A stretch of 41,775 nucleotides of DNA from Candidatus Gastranaerophilales bacterium (GCA_016282705.1 JAEELO010000047.1:1-41775); one strand, 5' to 3'. Positions 31,670-41,447 are shown, counted from the stretch's first letter. Translations and numbers: made by a program. The notes: generated by a model from the letters alone, not told the origin.

Positions 31670-32896
31670 ATGGGATTTATTAGTAAAATATTTGATAGTG
31701 TTGATGATGCAATATTTGGAAGCAGTAACTTAAAGCCGGATAGACGCGGCAGAGTATACGGTTCAAAACATGATGATAAAATTAAATATAAAAGTTCTTG
31801 GAGACAAAAGAGCAAGTATTATATCTATGCGGATAGAGGGGATGACCTTGTTGATTTAAGTAAAACTTCAACAAAAAATGAGATATACGGAGACCGCGGT
31901 GATGATACTATTAAAGGCGGCAAGAAAACTGATTATATATATGGAGATAAAGGTAAAGACAGTTTATACGGTAATGGCGGTGATGACCATATTCGGGGTG
32001 AAAATGACGATGACTATATAAGCGGCGGTGACGGTAAAGATGAAATATTTGGTGATAGAGGCGATGATACAATCTCCGGCGGAAAAGGTAATGATACTAT
32101 AAATTGCGGCAAAGGTCAGGATGAAGTAAACGGTAATCAAGGCAACGATAAAATATACGGAGATGAAGGCGATGATACTTTAAAAGGTGGAGTCGGAAAT
32201 GATACTATATATGGCGGAGAAGGCGATGATGACCTCTATGGTGACAGAGGAAACGACGTTATATATTGTGAAGATGGCGATAATATGGTATATGGCGGTC
32301 TTGGAAATGACAGATTATATGACGGCAAAGGTAAAGATACAATATATGCGGGAAAAAATGATGATAAAATCTATCTTCAAAAAAGTGGTAATAATACTGT
32401 ATATGCTGATGCCGGAAAAAATACCATTAATTGCAAAACATCAAATAATACTATAAACTTAGGGGTAGATAACGATACAGTTATATTCTCAAATCGTACC
32501 AAAAATAATATTGTAAAATTTACTGATGCTGATAGCTCTCTGCTTCTTAGATTTGACAGTTCTGATATAACCGCAGAAAAAACTAAAAATACAGTTAAAA
32601 TTACTTGCGGTACTTGTACGGTTACCGTTCGCAACTATAAATCCAGCAATACTTTCAATGTTAAGCACGGTGATATGACTGAATCAATTGAAGATATTCT
32701 TAATGGTGGCAGTACTTCTTCATTAATGAAAACATTTAAAGCTGTTAAATCAGCAGCTGCTATTAGTCATGATGTTGCAGCTTGGAAAAGTGCAAATTCA
32801 AGTGCTGATATGCAAGCTTTAATAGGTACTGATAACAGTAATGCAAAAACCGATTTAACTGCATATTTTGTTCAAAATCCGAATAATATTGCATAG
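31670..32896 (+). CDS. RTX (hemolysin-type Ca2+-binding repeat) protein
   Basis: The start at 31670 is supported by GTGAGGT five bases upstream. The 408-residue product has no signal peptide; it starts MGFISKIFDSVDDAIFG. Residues ~54-240 contain about 18 tandem nonapeptides of the GGxGxDxUx kind (for example GGKGNDTIN, GGVGNDTIY, GDRGDDTIS), which bind calcium and fold into a parallel beta-roll. Residues ~245-300 keep a weaker Asn-rich beta pattern, and the last ~100 are non-repetitive and could hold a type I secretion signal. No type I secretion genes are in the window. It lies between bioA and bioD with its own ribosome site and terminator. It is probably secreted; function unknown. Confidence 0.88.
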   Translation: MGFISKIFDSVDDAIFGSSNLKPDRRGRVYGSKHDDKIKYKSSWRQKSKYYIYADRGDDLVDLSKTSTKNEIYGDRGDDTIKGGKKTDYIYGDKGKDSLYGNGGDDHIRGENDDDYISGGDGKDEIFGDRGDDTISGGKGNDTINCGKGQDEVNGNQGNDKIYGDEGDDTLKGGVGNDTIYGGEGDDDLYGDRGNDVIYCEDGDNMVYGGLGNDRLYDGKGKDTIYAGKNDDKIYLQKSGNNTVYADAGKNTINCKTSNNTINLGVDNDTVIFSNRTKNNIVKFTDADSSLLLRFDSSDITAEKTKNTVKITCGTCTVTVRNYKSSNTFNVKHGDMTESIEDILNGGSTSSLMKTFKAVKSAAAISHDVAAWKSANSSADMQALIGTDNSNAKTDLTAYFVQNPNNIA

Positions 32897-32911
32897 TATA
32901 AATAAAAAAAT

Positions 32912-32943
32912 AAACAGGGACATAATCTGTCCCTGTTTTTTTG
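32912..32943 (+). terminator. Rho-independent terminator
   Basis: AAACAGGGACA-TAATC-TGTCCCTGTTT followed by a T run, 15 bp past the RTX stop. It separates the RTX gene from bioD. Confidence 0.9.
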
Positions 32944-32974
32944 TAATAAAATATTTATGCTTGAGGAATTAATT

Positions 32975-33637
32975 ATGGAATATTTTATTACAGGTATTGA
33001 TACGGACATTGGAAAAACATATGTAACAAGAGGATTGGCGCTTAGTTTTGAACGTTCCCAAAGAAAAGTTGGTGTATATAAACCGCTGCAATCAGGTGCA
33101 ATAAAGACAAATTCAGGATATTTAGCACCTGATATAGAAGCTGTAAAAATTTTATCAAAAACCATTAATACAAAATGTTCATATCTCTTAGAAGGTGAAG
33201 TTTCTCCGGCACTGGCTGCCAGACTTGCTGGTGTTAAAATTGATATTAATAAAATTAAAACGGATTTTAATTCTTTTAGAAGTGAAAATGAATATACTCT
33301 TGTCGAGGGTGCAGGAGGAATTCTTGCTCCTGCTGCAGATAATATGTTATGTGCCGATTTAATTAAAGAATTAAATATTCCGATTATTATCGTAACGGTG
33401 CCATTTCTCGGAAGATTAAATCATACTCTTTTAACTGTTCATTATGCTCAAAGTCGTGGAATTACGATAAAAGGTGTAATAGTTAATAAAATACCTGTTT
33501 CCACAAATGATTTGGCCTCAAAAAACTTTATAAATGAACTTAAAATGTATATGGATGTTCCGATAATCGGAATGTTAAAAGATGCGGAATATTCATATAA
33601 TGAGAATGAGTTTATGCAAATTGTTAAACAGTTATAG
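32975..33637 (+). CDS. bioD: Dethiobiotin synthetase
   Basis: BioD closes the ureido ring of DAPA with CO2 and ATP to give dethiobiotin. The start at 32975 is chosen because GAGG lies eight bases upstream and the family N-terminus begins there (MEYFITGIDTDIGKT); an ATG at 32957 would add six residues. The P-loop is GIDTDIGKT, then YKPLQSG (substrate loop) and VEGAGGILAP (metal and carbamate region); a late VNKIP fits the nucleotide specificity motif. At 220 residues the length is usual. Its 3' end overlaps the convergent rsmG gene by 6 bp. Confidence 0.95.
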   Translation: MEYFITGIDTDIGKTYVTRGLALSFERSQRKVGVYKPLQSGAIKTNSGYLAPDIEAVKILSKTINTKCSYLLEGEVSPALAARLAGVKIDINKIKTDFNSFRSENEYTLVEGAGGILAPAADNMLCADLIKELNIPIIIVTVPFLGRLNHTLLTVHYAQSRGITIKGVIVNKIPVSTNDLASKNFINELKMYMDVPIIGMLKDAEYSYNENEFMQIVKQL

Positions 33638-34327
33638 CGGTTTTTTCTTAATAAGTCCGTTTTGTCTCGGATATATATTTGCCGTTTCTTTTTCTTTTTG
33701 TATAACAATTAGTACTCTTTTATTTTCGTTATTTATAGGTAATTTATATTCTATTTTATCAATAACTTTTGAATTTAAAACGGATAGAGCATTTTTAGCT
33801 GCGCTTATTTCCTCATCTGCTTTTATGGACTTATATGCAATAAAATACCCGCCTTTGTTTAAATAAGGGATTGCATATTCCAACATTACTCTTAACTCTG
33901 CCATAGCTCTTGAAACAACAATATCGTATTTTGAATTTTTGTTTAATTCTTCTGCTCTTTTGCATATTGGATTTATATTCGCAATGTTTAATTCATCTTT
34001 CAAATATTTTATAAAATTGATTTTTTTGTTTATTGAATCTATTGCGGTAATATCAAAATTTTTGTATATAATTGACATTGGAACGGAAGGAAAACCTCCG
34101 CCTGTACCTATATCTAAAATTTTTGCTTTCTTAATTGCATATTTTTCTATAAATAAATTAACAGCAAGACTGTCATAAATATGTTTTTCAAATAACAAAT
34201 TTTCATCATTTCTGCTTATTAAATTTACTTTTCTATTGTATTCCAGAAACAATTTTATATATTGGTTAAAGGTTACTTCTCTTGAGTTGTTTATGCTTAT
34301 ATTTAGTTCATTGAGCTTTTCAAACAT
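33632..34327 (-). CDS. rsmG: 16S rRNA (guanine-527-N7)-methyltransferase RsmG
   Basis: RsmG adds an N7-methyl group to G527 of 16S rRNA with S-adenosylmethionine, near the decoding site; loss can give mild streptomycin resistance. The 231-residue Rossmann methyltransferase shows LDIGTGGGFPSVPM (SAM loop), ITAIDSINKKINFI, a helix ending NPICKRAEEL and DIVVSRAMAELRVML, the RsmG family signature, followed by YAIPYLNKGGYFIAYK. The start overlaps the stop of the upstream AAA/TPR gene (TAATG), suggesting translational coupling. Confidence 0.95.
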   Translation of the reverse strand: MFEKLNELNISINNSREVTFNQYIKLFLEYNRKVNLISRNDENLLFEKHIYDSLAVNLFIEKYAIKKAKILDIGTGGGFPSVPMSIIYKNFDITAIDSINKKINFIKYLKDELNIANINPICKRAEELNKNSKYDIVVSRAMAELRVMLEYAIPYLNKGGYFIAYKSIKADEEISAAKNALSVLNSKVIDKIEYKLPINNENKRVLIVIQKEKETANIYPRQNGLIKKKPL

Positions 34328-36846
34328 TATTTTTTATTCTTTATTTCGTTCATAATTTTAAGGAAATCAACTTCTCCGAGTTTCGTTTTAATTTTATTGA
34401 TTTTTAAATCAACTTGTTTTTTACTGTCTTCTATCATGTTATGAGAAGTTATAGATCTTACAATTAAATAAGATTTAAGTGCTTTTTTATAGGATTGATT
34501 TCTTGCATAATAGTCTGCTATCTCAATATATGCGGATATTTGAAATGTTATATCATTCAGCTTTTTTGCCGCGGTTAAAGCATTTACAAGATATTCATGT
34601 GTATTTTCCGACTTTTCATTTTCTGCAATTTTTGCCAGCTTTAAATATGAGTAATATAATCCTTCATAATTATTTCTTTTTGTATCTGCACTAATTGAAA
34701 GTTCTAAATACATTTTTGTAGATGAAATATTATCATTATCAAACGATATTTCTGCTAAATTTGAGTATGCCGAAGCCAGATATTCGTTAACATCAGCATC
34801 TGATGATGTTTGAACACAACGTAAATAGTATTTTAATGCCAAGTTTGTATTTTCTGCATCATCATATAAAAGTGCATTTTTAAAATAACATTCACACAAT
34901 AGTGAAGTATCGGATAATTTTTCTGCTTCTGACAATGCTTTTTGTGCGTATTTTATGGCTGTTTCTGTATCCATATTGTTGTCTTCCAACTCCGATAAAT
35001 CTAAGAATACTCTAACAACCATTTCTTCTGATACACCTTTGGGAGAATATAAAATCCTTTTATATACTTCTTTAGCCTTATCAAATTTGTATGTTTCCGA
35101 GTATATTTGCGCAACACTCAACAATATTTCATTTGCTTTTTCGGGTTTTTCGTCAATATATAAGCTGTATACCTTTTCATAATTTTTTATTGATTCATCG
35201 ATATTTTGTATTTTCTTATAGCAAATAGCAAGTTTTGTATATATAATTGGTTCTTTGTGTACAAACATTTTATCATCCGTATAAGTGAGAGCTTTTTTAT
35301 AGTATAGGATTGCAGCACCGAAGTCATATGCATTTTCATATGTTTGAGCTATTTCTATATATTCATCCATTGATTGAGGAATAATATCAATATCATTTTT
35401 AGGCGATTCCTTTTCTTCGGATGGAGTATTTGCAATTTCTTCAAAATGTTTAGTAATTAAATCGTCAGGTTTTGAGGCATTTAATAACAGCGAATCTACA
35501 TTAGAAAGCTCAAATCTTCTTTTTTTGTCTTTTTTAGGTGTTGAAGTTCTTCTGACAGAAGAAGGTTCGTTGTCTCTTGGTACTTCAAATCCTGTTGAAC
35601 GAACATAACTTAAATATGTGAAATCTTGAACTTCTGAAGTTCTTTGTCTTCCTGTTCTTTCAAGTTCTTTTTCTAAGTTCTCAACTTTACTTTGATGATA
35701 TACTATTTCTTGTCTCATTGTCAGTCGGGATAAGAATAATTCTCTGTCAAACGGTTTTAAAGGAAGTTCGGATTCATATACTTCCAAAAGATATTTATGT
35801 ATTCTTATTTTTGTTTCCGTATTTATTGATTTTATAAATTCGCTTTTTATATAATCTTTCAAATAATATTTCCCAAATTTCTCAGACACAACGTGTTTTT
35901 GCAGTAAAAACTCTATATCATCTTCCGTTCCGAATTTTTGATTTACAAGGAAACTCATATTAACACCGTGTCTTATGATGGTTAATATTAATAGTAATTT
36001 TATATATTTTTCAGACGAAATTGATAAAAGTCTTGAAACAAGAAATTCCAGAAAATTCTTTGAGGATTTTTTATATTCCGATAAAAAGTTTATTAATGAA
36101 ATTCCCATTGTTTGAATAATTAGTACTGCAAGTTCAAGCAATAAGTAATGACCTCTTGAAACTTTATATAATTCGGCACATTCATATTTATTGCCTTGAA
36201 TTTCATTTTTCTCAAGATATTCATACATTTCATCGGGTGTTATTGAAGTTAATAAACAGGACTTAGTTGAATCATCCGAAATTAAATCTTCTTGCCTGAA
36301 TGACCTTGAGCATATAACGATTTTTATCTTCTCAAAGTGAGAAAGATAATTAATAAATCCCAGAATGTCTTTTTGTGTATCTTTGCTTCTCATATTTATT
36401 TCAAAAGAATCAAAAATAAACAGCATCGGAGCGTCGCAATATTTAATATATGTATTAATTTTTTCGGAAAATATTGTTGAATCTGCCTTTGGCAGAGTTA
36501 TTTTCTTTTCGTTATGGTATATGGAAAAATCTCTGAATACGGATAATAATACGTCATCCATATTAATTGCTTCTTGATACGAGTTCCTGAATACCAGAAC
36601 ATCTTTATCAATAAAATCAAGAAAACAATCCGCAACATATGTTTTCCCCGAACCCATAAAGCCGTTTAATATAAAAATATTGTCAGATGTATTTAAAAAT
36701 TTAAGAAGTTGTGCTATTTCTTTTATATTGTGTTTAAGTATAAAATCATTTTCTCTGCCCTCAATGTAATCTTCAAGTGCAGATGTATCTGTCTTTAATT
36801 TTTCAACTATTGGTTTATATAAATCTTTTACAAAATTATAATCCAT
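34327..36846 (-). CDS. AAA/STAND-like ATPase with TPR repeats
   Basis: This 839-residue cytoplasmic protein has an N-terminal P-loop ATPase (Walker A GFMGSGKT at 62-69, Walker B-like MLFIFDSFE at 141-149, sensor-like CSRSFRQED near 182-190). A helical middle with a Ser/Lys-rich disordered linker (about 425-490) follows, then a C-terminal array of TPR repeats (about 495-830, with segments such as AAILYYKKALTYTDD, KAKEVYKRILYS and LALKYYLRCVQTS). This matches signal-transducing STAND/NACHT-like ATPases, where TPRs sense a partner and the ATPase switches state. Such proteins serve in regulation or defence; no effector domain is visible here. It is translationally coupled to rsmG. The start follows the divergent AsmA region. 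Confidence 0.82.
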   Translation of the reverse strand: MDYNFVKDLYKPIVEKLKTDTSALEDYIEGRENDFILKHNIKEIAQLLKFLNTSDNIFILNGFMGSGKTYVADCFLDFIDKDVLVFRNSYQEAINMDDVLLSVFRDFSIYHNEKKITLPKADSTIFSEKINTYIKYCDAPMLFIFDSFEINMRSKDTQKDILGFINYLSHFEKIKIVICSRSFRQEDLISDDSTKSCLLTSITPDEMYEYLEKNEIQGNKYECAELYKVSRGHYLLLELAVLIIQTMGISLINFLSEYKKSSKNFLEFLVSRLLSISSEKYIKLLLILTIIRHGVNMSFLVNQKFGTEDDIEFLLQKHVVSEKFGKYYLKDYIKSEFIKSINTETKIRIHKYLLEVYESELPLKPFDRELFLSRLTMRQEIVYHQSKVENLEKELERTGRQRTSEVQDFTYLSYVRSTGFEVPRDNEPSSVRRTSTPKKDKKRRFELSNVDSLLLNASKPDDLITKHFEEIANTPSEEKESPKNDIDIIPQSMDEYIEIAQTYENAYDFGAAILYYKKALTYTDDKMFVHKEPIIYTKLAICYKKIQNIDESIKNYEKVYSLYIDEKPEKANEILLSVAQIYSETYKFDKAKEVYKRILYSPKGVSEEMVVRVFLDLSELEDNNMDTETAIKYAQKALSEAEKLSDTSLLCECYFKNALLYDDAENTNLALKYYLRCVQTSSDADVNEYLASAYSNLAEISFDNDNISSTKMYLELSISADTKRNNYEGLYYSYLKLAKIAENEKSENTHEYLVNALTAAKKLNDITFQISAYIEIADYYARNQSYKKALKSYLIVRSITSHNMIEDSKKQVDLKINKIKTKLGEVDFLKIMNEIKNKK

Positions 36847-36959
36847 AATATCTATAATATTATATAATGCCCTTTTAGTAATCTGTTAAACAGAGTATTT
36901 ATTAACCATTAGTTACAATTCTTTGATTATTAAATTTTATAATAGTATCATTGTATATA

Positions 36960-39596
36960 ATGAAAAATCTCGGTAAATTATTAAAAATTTTTTTATTTAT
37001 TATAATTGTGGCGAGTAGTCTATATTTATTTTTCTTATTCGCTCTTCCTTCTATTTTAAATTCACATTTTATTAAAAATAAAGTTAATAATTTCGCATAT
37101 TCTAAAATCGGAGTTGAAATAAATGCGGAGCATCTTCATTTTAAAACAATGCCGGCATTAAGTATTAGTGCGTCTGCGGATAAAATAAAATTGAATAATA
37201 AAACAGAAGAACTGTTAAATGCTAAAAATTTTAATTTGGAATTTAATTTATTACAATTTGCTTTAAAAAAAATTGATGTTGAATATGTATATATTAATGA
37301 AACAGGACTTACAAATTTAATAAAATCAAAAGAAAAAAGAGAAAAATTTAATTTTAAACTTGATAAAATTTCCGAAATAAACATTAAAAGTGCAGAAATA
37401 TGGTTTGATAAAGGTAATCTTAACAGTATTTTTGTTATGATAACCGATTTGCATCAATTTAATAAAGATAATAAAATTTATTATACTTTTCAAGCCGATA
37501 TAGTTTCAGAAAGATTGAGAAATCTGATTAGTATCGGAAGGAGTGGCGGTTTATACATTGAAAATAATGAATTATATGCGGATAATTTGCAAGTTTTGAT
37601 TGGTGTTTCGGAACTTACATTTAACGGCAGAGTCTGCAATGATAAATATAGAAATACAGATTTAAGTATTAAAGGTTCAGATATACCTATTAGTGACATA
37701 ATGTCTTCATTACTGTATTTTCAAAAACTAAAGGAGCCGGGTAAAAAATTTATTGAAAACTTTTATGATTACGCAGGGACAATGGTGGTTGATTTACAGC
37801 TTAAAAATAAAGGTATTTTCGGGAAATGCAGTGCAAATATGCTTTCAGGAACTTCTGTATTATTTAATGTTCCGATACTATTTAAAAAAGTTGACTTTAT
37901 ATTTAATGAAAGAAATATGAAAGCATCGGCATATGGTACTTTGGGAGGAGAAGAAGTATTTTCTTCCGTTGAAATGTCAAATATTGCAACACGGAATCAA
38001 CAGGTTGAAGGTTATGTCCATTCTAATCTTACAAATAAGACGGTAAATAAGTATATAAAAGATGTTACTGTTAAAGGAATTGCCGAAGCAAGTGTTAAGT
38101 ATGCCATTAAAAATAAAATAATAGATGTTGATTATATGCTTAAACTGGCAAAAGATTCTGATATATATTATAAATCTGCATATTTGGGATTAGAAGACAA
38201 AAACAGACGACTTTTTGTTAATACGGTTAAAAATAATGATGAATTGAAAATTACAAATTATGATTATTCAATACAGGATGAAAGTCAAGTATCGAAAATT
38301 ATAATGGGAGAGGGGCTATATAAAAAAGAAAACGGTCATCTTAAACCTCAATATTTAACATTTAAAACTCAAAATGATGCACCGGTATCGGTCACCGGTT
38401 CATTCTATAAATATATTGAAGGCGGTTATTTTAACGGCGATTTAAAATATGATTTTAAAAATGAAATTATAACCGGCATATTTAATATTAAAAATTCAAA
38501 ATATAAGAATTTTGAAATTACTAATGCAAGTGTAGATGCAAATACGGCTATCGTAAAAATTGAATCCCACGGTACTTATAAAAATTCTCCTTTTAAGTGC
38601 CAGATAACCGCTTTAAATAAATTTTCAAATAAAATTAAAATTTATGATATGAATCTTTTCTTGGATGAATTTATTGTTAAAAAATCTTCTCCCGTAAATA
38701 AAAATTCAATGATAGCGAAGTCCCAAAAAATTGTTAAAAAAGCAAAACAAATGGATGTAGATATTGATAAATGGACAATAAAAATAAATAAAATTATCAG
38801 AAGAAGATTGGTAATCAGCGATATTAACATTTCGGGAAATATACACAACAAAATTTTTAAATTTAATGTTTTGCCTCTTAATTTTGCAAAGGGAACAATA
38901 TCTGCAAACGGTATATATGATTATGCAAACAGTTCTTCCGATGTTGTAATTAATGCAAATAATATAGATTCTGAAACAGCTGCAGATGTTGTATTTGAAT
39001 TGCCAAATCAAATTGAAGGAATTGCAAATGCTAAATTACATGCAAAAACATATAACGGCTTGGATGATGTTAAAGCAAAAGTTATTTTTTCAGTAGATAA
39101 CGGTTTTTTACCTAAATTGGGTAATACAGAATTTTTAGTTAAAAAGTCTAAAATGATAAAACGTCCTTTTAAAATTAAATTATCAGATGTTGTTAATATA
39201 GACTTGCAAAATGTTAAGATATTAAGTTCAAATTTAAAAGGTGAATTTGATTATGATAATTTAAAAATACGTAATGCAAATATAACTTCATCACAAAAGT
39301 ATTTAGCACTTTTAATTCAGGGTGATTATGATATAGTCAAAGAACAGGCGGATTTTAGTGTTTTAGGTAAATATAATAAAAGTAAAATAAGCAAAATAAA
39401 GGTTTTCTTTGTCCCTTTGTCCTTGATTTTAAGAACGGTATTCAGAACAGAAAATACTATGGAACAGTATAAAGAACAGTTTAAACTTGTTCCGGATATT
39501 GATTCGGATATTGATGATGAATGTGCGTTCAGAGTAAAAGTTAAGGGAAATATAAATACTAACGACGTAAAGGTTGAACTTAAAAGAATAAAATAA
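36960..39596 (+). CDS. AsmA-family envelope protein
   Basis: This 878-residue protein has one N-terminal anchor (LLKIFLFIIIVASSLYLFFLFALP) and a long periplasmic beta-rich body. The opening pattern (VNNFAYSKIGVEINAEHLHFKTMPALSIS) and C-terminal repeats of strand pairs (DLQNVKILSSNLKGEFDYDNL and on) are those of AsmA/TamB-like bridge proteins, which may carry phospholipids between the membranes. Presence fits a diderm envelope. The start at 36960 is the first ATG; an upstream TTG at 36951 adds three residues. A TATAAT at 36938-36943 would put transcription start only ~10 bases before this ATG, and there is no ribosome site. The smaller protein at 12531 looks like a short relative. Confidence 0.82.
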   Translation: MKNLGKLLKIFLFIIIVASSLYLFFLFALPSILNSHFIKNKVNNFAYSKIGVEINAEHLHFKTMPALSISASADKIKLNNKTEELLNAKNFNLEFNLLQFALKKIDVEYVYINETGLTNLIKSKEKREKFNFKLDKISEINIKSAEIWFDKGNLNSIFVMITDLHQFNKDNKIYYTFQADIVSERLRNLISIGRSGGLYIENNELYADNLQVLIGVSELTFNGRVCNDKYRNTDLSIKGSDIPISDIMSSLLYFQKLKEPGKKFIENFYDYAGTMVVDLQLKNKGIFGKCSANMLSGTSVLFNVPILFKKVDFIFNERNMKASAYGTLGGEEVFSSVEMSNIATRNQQVEGYVHSNLTNKTVNKYIKDVTVKGIAEASVKYAIKNKIIDVDYMLKLAKDSDIYYKSAYLGLEDKNRRLFVNTVKNNDELKITNYDYSIQDESQVSKIIMGEGLYKKENGHLKPQYLTFKTQNDAPVSVTGSFYKYIEGGYFNGDLKYDFKNEIITGIFNIKNSKYKNFEITNASVDANTAIVKIESHGTYKNSPFKCQITALNKFSNKIKIYDMNLFLDEFIVKKSSPVNKNSMIAKSQKIVKKAKQMDVDIDKWTIKINKIIRRRLVISDINISGNIHNKIFKFNVLPLNFAKGTISANGIYDYANSSSDVVINANNIDSETAADVVFELPNQIEGIANAKLHAKTYNGLDDVKAKVIFSVDNGFLPKLGNTEFLVKKSKMIKRPFKIKLSDVVNIDLQNVKILSSNLKGEFDYDNLKIRNANITSSQKYLALLIQGDYDIVKEQADFSVLGKYNKSKISKIKVFFVPLSLILRTVFRTENTMEQYKEQFKLVPDIDSDIDDECAFRVKVKGNINTNDVKVELKRIK

Positions 39597-39636
39597 TGTG
39601 TTGCAAAAATTTTTTTGTATTAGAATATTCATGTAT

Positions 39637-39707
39637 TCCCCTTTCGTCTAATGGTAGGACGCAACACTCTGGATGTTGCTATCGAGGTTCGAATCCTTGA
39701 GGGGGAG
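39637..39707 (+). tRNA. tRNA-Gln (anticodon CTG)
   Basis: The acceptor stem is TCCCCTT/AGGGGGA with one T-G pair, discriminator G and no encoded CCA. The D arm is GTCT...GGAC, the anticodon stem CAACA/TGTTG with loop CTCTGGA (anticodon CTG), and the T arm CGAGG-TTCGAAT-CCTTG. At 71 nt it is on the short side but complete. A T run follows directly, which may end the transcript. Confidence 0.94.
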
Positions 39708-39729
39708 TTTTTTATTAAGGAGAAAAGGT

Positions 39730-39933
39730 ATGTTTCAAGTAATTACGGAAAGAGATTATTCTGAATTCTCAAGAAAACAAATCGGTGAATTTACTGATTT
39801 TGAAAAAGCGTTAGAAGCAGCAAAAAAGGCTATAGAAGGCAAAGAAGGACTTCGATATATTATTGAAAAAACCGACGGTCATATTGACAGTTACGGAAAT
39901 CAAATAGTTACTGTCGTTGCAGAAAGTGAATAG
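39730..39933 (+). CDS. Small hypothetical protein
   Basis: The start at 39730 is set by AGGAG eight bases upstream; anything longer would run back into the tRNA. The 67-residue protein begins MFQVITERDYSEF, has a helix rich in Ala, Lys and Glu (DFEKALEAAKKAIEGKEG) and ends with two strands (LRYIIEKTDGHIDSYGNQIVTVVAE), so it probably folds as a small alpha/beta domain. No signal peptide. Function is unknown. It lies 22 bp after tRNA-Gln and is followed by a long hairpin. Confidence 0.75.
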   Translation: MFQVITERDYSEFSRKQIGEFTDFEKALEAAKKAIEGKEGLRYIIEKTDGHIDSYGNQIVTVVAESE

Positions 39934-39960
39934 ATAATTATATAATATCTATCCGAATTA

Positions 39961-40003
39961 AAATCAAAAAATCTTATATTATATATAAGATTTTTTGATT
40001 TTG
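39961..40003 (+). terminator. Long A/T-rich terminator hairpin
   Basis: AAATCAAAAAATCTTATA pairs with its complement across a short A/T loop, an almost perfect 18-bp stem. It lies 27 bp after the stop of the small gene. Confidence 0.7.
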
Positions 40004-40089
40004 AATTGAAAATAGTTTATGTTACTAATTTTAAGCTGAATTATAGGTCTAAAATTGACTTATAAAGTTTGAAATGATACAAAAATATT

Positions 40090-41409
40090 ATGGAACAAGG
40101 ATATCTTTTTGACAGTACAAAAAACCAACCTTTAGCATCAAGATTAAGACCTAGAAATCTTGATGAATTTGTCGGGCAGACACATTTAATAGGGGAAGGC
40201 AAGGTTCTTCGTAAACTTATAGAAAATGATCAAATAACGTCTTTAATTTTTTGGGGACCTCCGGGAGTTGGTAAAACGACTCTTGCAAGAATTATTGCAA
40301 ATAAAACTAATTCTAAATTCATTGATTTTTCTGCCGTAACAAGCGGAATAAAAGAAATAAGAGCCGTTATGGAACAGGCAGAGCAAAACAGAAAAATCGG
40401 CGAAAGAACAATAGTTTTTGTAGATGAAATTCACAGATTTAATAAAGCTCAGCAGGATGCATTTTTACCATATGTAGAAAAAGGAAGTATTATCCTAATA
40501 GGTGCAACAACCGAAAATCCTTCATTTGAAGTTAATAGTGCGTTATTATCACGTTCAAAAGTATTCGTACTTCAATCATTAAAAACAGAAGATTTGGTAT
40601 TGCTTTTAAAACGTGCAATAACTGATGAACGAGGTTTCGGAAATCAGAAAATAAATATTACTGATGAAATGCTTGAAATAATTGCAAAATTTGCAAACGG
40701 TGATGCAAGAGGTGCTTTAACAACATTGGAAATGGTTATATTAAACGGTGATGTTGATAAAGAAGGTGTAACTCACGTTACAAAAGAATCACTGGAACAG
40801 TGTATTTCAAAAAAATCTCTTTTATATGATAAAAACGGGGAAGAGCATTACAATATAATTTCCGCACTTCATAAATCAATGCGAAATTCTGATCCTGATG
40901 CTGCTGTGTATTGGCTGGCAAGGATGCTTGAAGCAGGAGAAGACCCTTTATATATTGCAAGACGAGTAACAAGATTTGCAAGTGAAGATGTCGGACTTGC
41001 CGACCCTCATGCATTAGGAATAGCAGTTGCTGCTTATCAGGCATGCCATTATATAGGAATGCCTGAATGCTGTGATGCTCTTGCTGAAGCTGTGATATAT
41101 TTATCAATGGCGCCAAAATCAAATGCGGTTGATGTTGCTTATGCATATGCAAGAACGGATGCAATTAAACATTTGGCAGAACCGGTTCCTCTTGTAATAA
41201 GAAACGCACCAACTAAACTTATGAAAGAATTAAATTACGGCAAGGGATATCAATATGCTCATGATACTGAGGAAAAATTGACTTCAATGCAATGTCTTCC
41301 TGATTCTTTAAAAGACAGAGAATATTATAAACCGACAGAGCAAGGTTTGGAAACAAAATATAAAGCAAAATTGGAACAAATTAAACAGTGGAAAAAAGAA
41401 CATCAATAA
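40090..41409 (+). CDS. rarA: Replication-associated recombination protein A (AAA+ ATPase)
   Basis: RarA (MgsA) is a AAA+ protein that acts at stalled replication forks, probably unwinding DNA ends and helping restart. The 439-residue protein has the family N-terminus PLASRLRPRNLDEFVGQTHLIG, Walker A GPPGVGKT (56-63), FSAVTSGIKEIR, Walker B IVFVDEIHRFNKAQQDAFLP (108-127), sensor 1 GATTENPSFEVNSALLSRS and a C-terminal tetramerisation part with ALHKSMRNSDPDAAVYWLARML. All motifs are intact. The ribosome site is weak. A terminator shared with the convergent rubrerythrin gene follows. Confidence 0.96.
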   Translation: MEQGYLFDSTKNQPLASRLRPRNLDEFVGQTHLIGEGKVLRKLIENDQITSLIFWGPPGVGKTTLARIIANKTNSKFIDFSAVTSGIKEIRAVMEQAEQNRKIGERTIVFVDEIHRFNKAQQDAFLPYVEKGSIILIGATTENPSFEVNSALLSRSKVFVLQSLKTEDLVLLLKRAITDERGFGNQKINITDEMLEIIAKFANGDARGALTTLEMVILNGDVDKEGVTHVTKESLEQCISKKSLLYDKNGEEHYNIISALHKSMRNSDPDAAVYWLARMLEAGEDPLYIARRVTRFASEDVGLADPHALGIAVAAYQACHYIGMPECCDALAEAVIYLSMAPKSNAVDVAYAYARTDAIKHLAEPVPLVIRNAPTKLMKELNYGKGYQYAHDTEEKLTSMQCLPDSLKDREYYKPTEQGLETKYKAKLEQIKQWKKEHQ

Positions 41410-41443
41410 AAAAAGAGGGAAGTTTTATCTTCCCTCTTTTTTG
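41408..41443. terminator. Bidirectional terminator between rarA and rubrerythrin
   Basis: AAAAAAGAGGGAAG...CTTCCCTCTTTTTT forms a strong stem with A and T runs on both sides, so it can end transcripts from both converging genes. Confidence 0.9.
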
Positions 41444-41447
41444 TATA

